From Deltaproteobacteria bacterium (GTDB lineage: Bacteria; Desulfobacterota; DSM-4660; Desulfatiglandales; B25-G16): DNA of 7,532 nt. Made by a program: the position numbers and the translations under genes. The stretch is taken from positions 1,653,828 through 1,661,359 of the forward strand of contig CP070752.1 of assembly GCA_020348625.1 (NCBI GenBank), in the 5' to 3' direction. Below are positions 6,691-7,532 of this stretch, in pieces (positions within the stretch are counted from its first letter, which is position 1; each line of letters starts with the position of its first letter). A model generated the notes under the pieces. That model saw only the letters and a program-made list of their open reading frames with translations. It made no database searches and was not told where the DNA came from.

Positions 6691-6970
6691 TCACCCCTTT
6701 CCATCTCCCCTCAGCGCACGTTCAAGGTTTGGTTGCTCTTTCAGCCCTGTTACAATCTTAAAACCGATTCCGAGACAGCCATTCTCGACGGCACAGGGTT
6801 TGAGCATCCGTTTAGCACCTGGCAGACATTGAGCCTTTCTGCAGACAGCATCGAACAGGCAGTCTTCGGGGAGATACCGATAGGCTGGATTTAGCATGAC
6901 CCTACCGATAAATCCCCCGGGCGAAAAAGTCTTAAAGGTTGGCCACGCTCAGTATATCCTTCAAAGACAT
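6691..6970 (-). pseudogene. Small cysteine-rich protein, apparently interrupted by a +1 frameshift (intact reading frame 6897-6691)
   Basis: Not recognised. The uninterrupted part from ATG 6897 encodes 68 residues with five cysteines (13, 19, 24, 35, 41; C-x5-C-x4-C-x10-C-x5-C), no signal peptide and no membrane segment. That ATG has only a poor ribosome binding site, and the frame stays open upstream to 6951. Eleven bases after the stop of the ferredoxin-type gene, ATG 6970 (AAGG, 9-nt spacer) opens MSLKDILSVANL and then meets TAA in CTT-TAA-G (6937-6931). A +1 shift there continues as KTFSPGGFIGRV into the 68-residue frame, giving about 92 residues. This may be a recent frameshift mutation, a sequencing indel, or a real prfB-like CUU-stop frameshift; the GGGGG-type stimulator of prfB is absent just upstream. 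The alternative is that only the 68-residue ORF, or nothing, is translated. The cysteine content suggests metal or cluster binding linked to the molybdoenzyme. Confidence 0.45.
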
Positions 6971-6981
6971 AAGAGAGAACC

Positions 6982-7532
6982 TTATAGTACTATTGTACCG
7001 GCACTAAAGCTCTTTTTCAAATCGACCTCGATGGCTTTCAAGGTATAACCGGTGTAAGCTATCTGGAGAATGTAGGTGCCGCTATTCTCTTCGAGGTTGT
7101 CGAACTTAAAATCGCCGTAATTATCGGTCATGCACTCGCCAATGTTTTGGTTTGCGGGATTCAAGAGGGTCACTTTAGCACCTTCGGCGCATTCCTCTTT
7201 GCCATTTAATTGTACGGCAACGCTTCCCGCAATAAAGCACCGGGCAAACCGGTGCAAATTCTTGTAGTAGACCCGGGGCTCGGTGTTGTACTCGGGATAA
7301 AGGGTTTCAAGGGCTTCAGCGGTGATGCGTTTCTCCATCTCCCCGTCCTCGAGCTTGTCGATGCGCAAGGCCCCGGTGGGGCAGGCCTGCACACATCGGG
7401 GCTCCTTCCAGCCCTCATCCAGCAGGTGGGCACAGAGGGTACATTTCTGCGGGAGCGCGTGCTCCTCATTCCACCAGATGGCACCATAGGGGCAGGCATC
7501 CACCAGGTACTTTTGACCCTGTGCCTTTACCG
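6982..7532 (-). CDS. Ferredoxin-type [4Fe-4S] small subunit of a molybdoenzyme with C-terminal Ig/transthyretin-like domain; 5' end outside window
   Basis: Electron-transfer subunit of a DMSO reductase-superfamily enzyme. 182 residues are visible, and the frame is still open at the window edge, so roughly 90 N-terminal residues (one to two more cluster motifs) should lie outside. Seen: DACPYGAIWW, the end of one cluster motif; then QKCTLCAHL and C-x12-C-x3-CPTGA, which complete a cluster (visible residues C30, C33, C46, C50). A linker with PRVYYKNLHRF follows, then a ~75-residue beta-rich domain (about 108-182) with EGAKVTLLNP, NYGDFKFDNLEE and GTYILQIAYTGY, typical of a prealbumin/carboxypeptidase-regulatory-like barrel. 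This order, and the phrases PRVYYKNL.RF, EGAKV and G.FKFD, match my recollection of the beta subunit of Pelobacter pyrogallol-phloroglucinol transhydroxylase. The GTG at 7503 is internal, not the start. The catalytic partner is probably just upstream, outside the window, or is the gene at the left edge. Confidence 0.9.
   Translation of the reverse strand, partial: VKAQGQKYLVDACPYGAIWWNEEHALPQKCTLCAHLLDEGWKEPRCVQACPTGALRIDKLEDGEMEKRITAEALETLYPEYNTEPRVYYKNLHRFARCFIAGSVAVQLNGKEECAEGAKVTLLNPANQNIGECMTDNYGDFKFDNLEENSGTYILQIAYTGYTLKAIEVDLKKSFSAGTIVL

Noticed and set aside
6660..6700. Possible sigma-54 or sigma-70 promoter just upstream of livK
   Set aside because: The GG-GC spacing is off by one for sigma-54. 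The best sigma-70 pair (TTAACT, 17 nt, TATTTA) matches the -10 at only 3 of 6 positions. The transporter may be transcribed from further upstream.
7206..7503. Starts at ATG 7499 (97-codon frame) or GTG 7503 (173-codon frame) at the right edge
   Set aside because: The 97-codon frame is a shadow. GTG 7503 is inside a cluster motif whose earlier cysteines must lie upstream, and the same frame stays open to the window edge.

Overview
The window reads as part of the genome of an anaerobic, diderm (Gram-negative) bacterium, probably a strict anaerobe in or near the Desulfobacterota. The binding protein has a cleavable type I signal peptide and no convincing lipobox, so it should work in a periplasm. 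Both ends of the window carry components of complex molybdenum enzymes of the kind used by fermenting, syntrophic and sulfate-reducing anaerobes. The organism assignment is inference. Gene family calls come from motifs read by eye, without database searches.

All real genes are on the minus strand, so transcription runs from high to low coordinates. At the right edge (7532-6982) is the 3' part of a ferredoxin-type electron-transfer subunit. It has a C-terminal immunoglobulin/transthyretin-like barrel domain, the layout of the small subunit of pyrogallol-phloroglucinol transhydroxylase. It is followed by a small cysteine-rich reading frame (6897-6691) that seems to be the body of a ~92-residue protein beginning at 6970 and broken by, or translated through, a +1 frameshift. 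Next is a complete five-gene branched-chain amino acid-type (HAAT/Liv) ABC importer: binding protein (6614-5283), ATPase LivG (5091-4369), ATPase LivF (4335-3616), permease LivH (3593-2721) and permease LivM (2713-1745). A 337-bp gap follows. Then comes the 5' two thirds of a molybdopterin (bis-MGD) oxidoreductase catalytic subunit (1407 to beyond position 1) with an N-terminal [4Fe-4S] motif and a cysteine at the expected Mo-ligand position.

The simplest joint reading is a catabolic locus. The ABC importer brings in a small organic acid or aromatic carboxylate, and cytoplasmic molybdenum enzymes flanking the transporter genes act on it or on a product. Neither molybdenum component shown has a Tat signal in the part that can be seen. 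The substrate cannot be deduced from the sequence. Whether the left catalytic subunit partners the right small subunit, or whether there are two separate enzymes, is open.

Non-coding structure is modest. Two hairpins lie between the binding-protein and LivG genes and probably set the mRNA ratio between them. A possible promoter and a widely spaced inverted repeat lie between LivM and the molybdenum enzyme gene. No tRNA, rRNA, CRISPR array, insertion sequence or integration site was seen.
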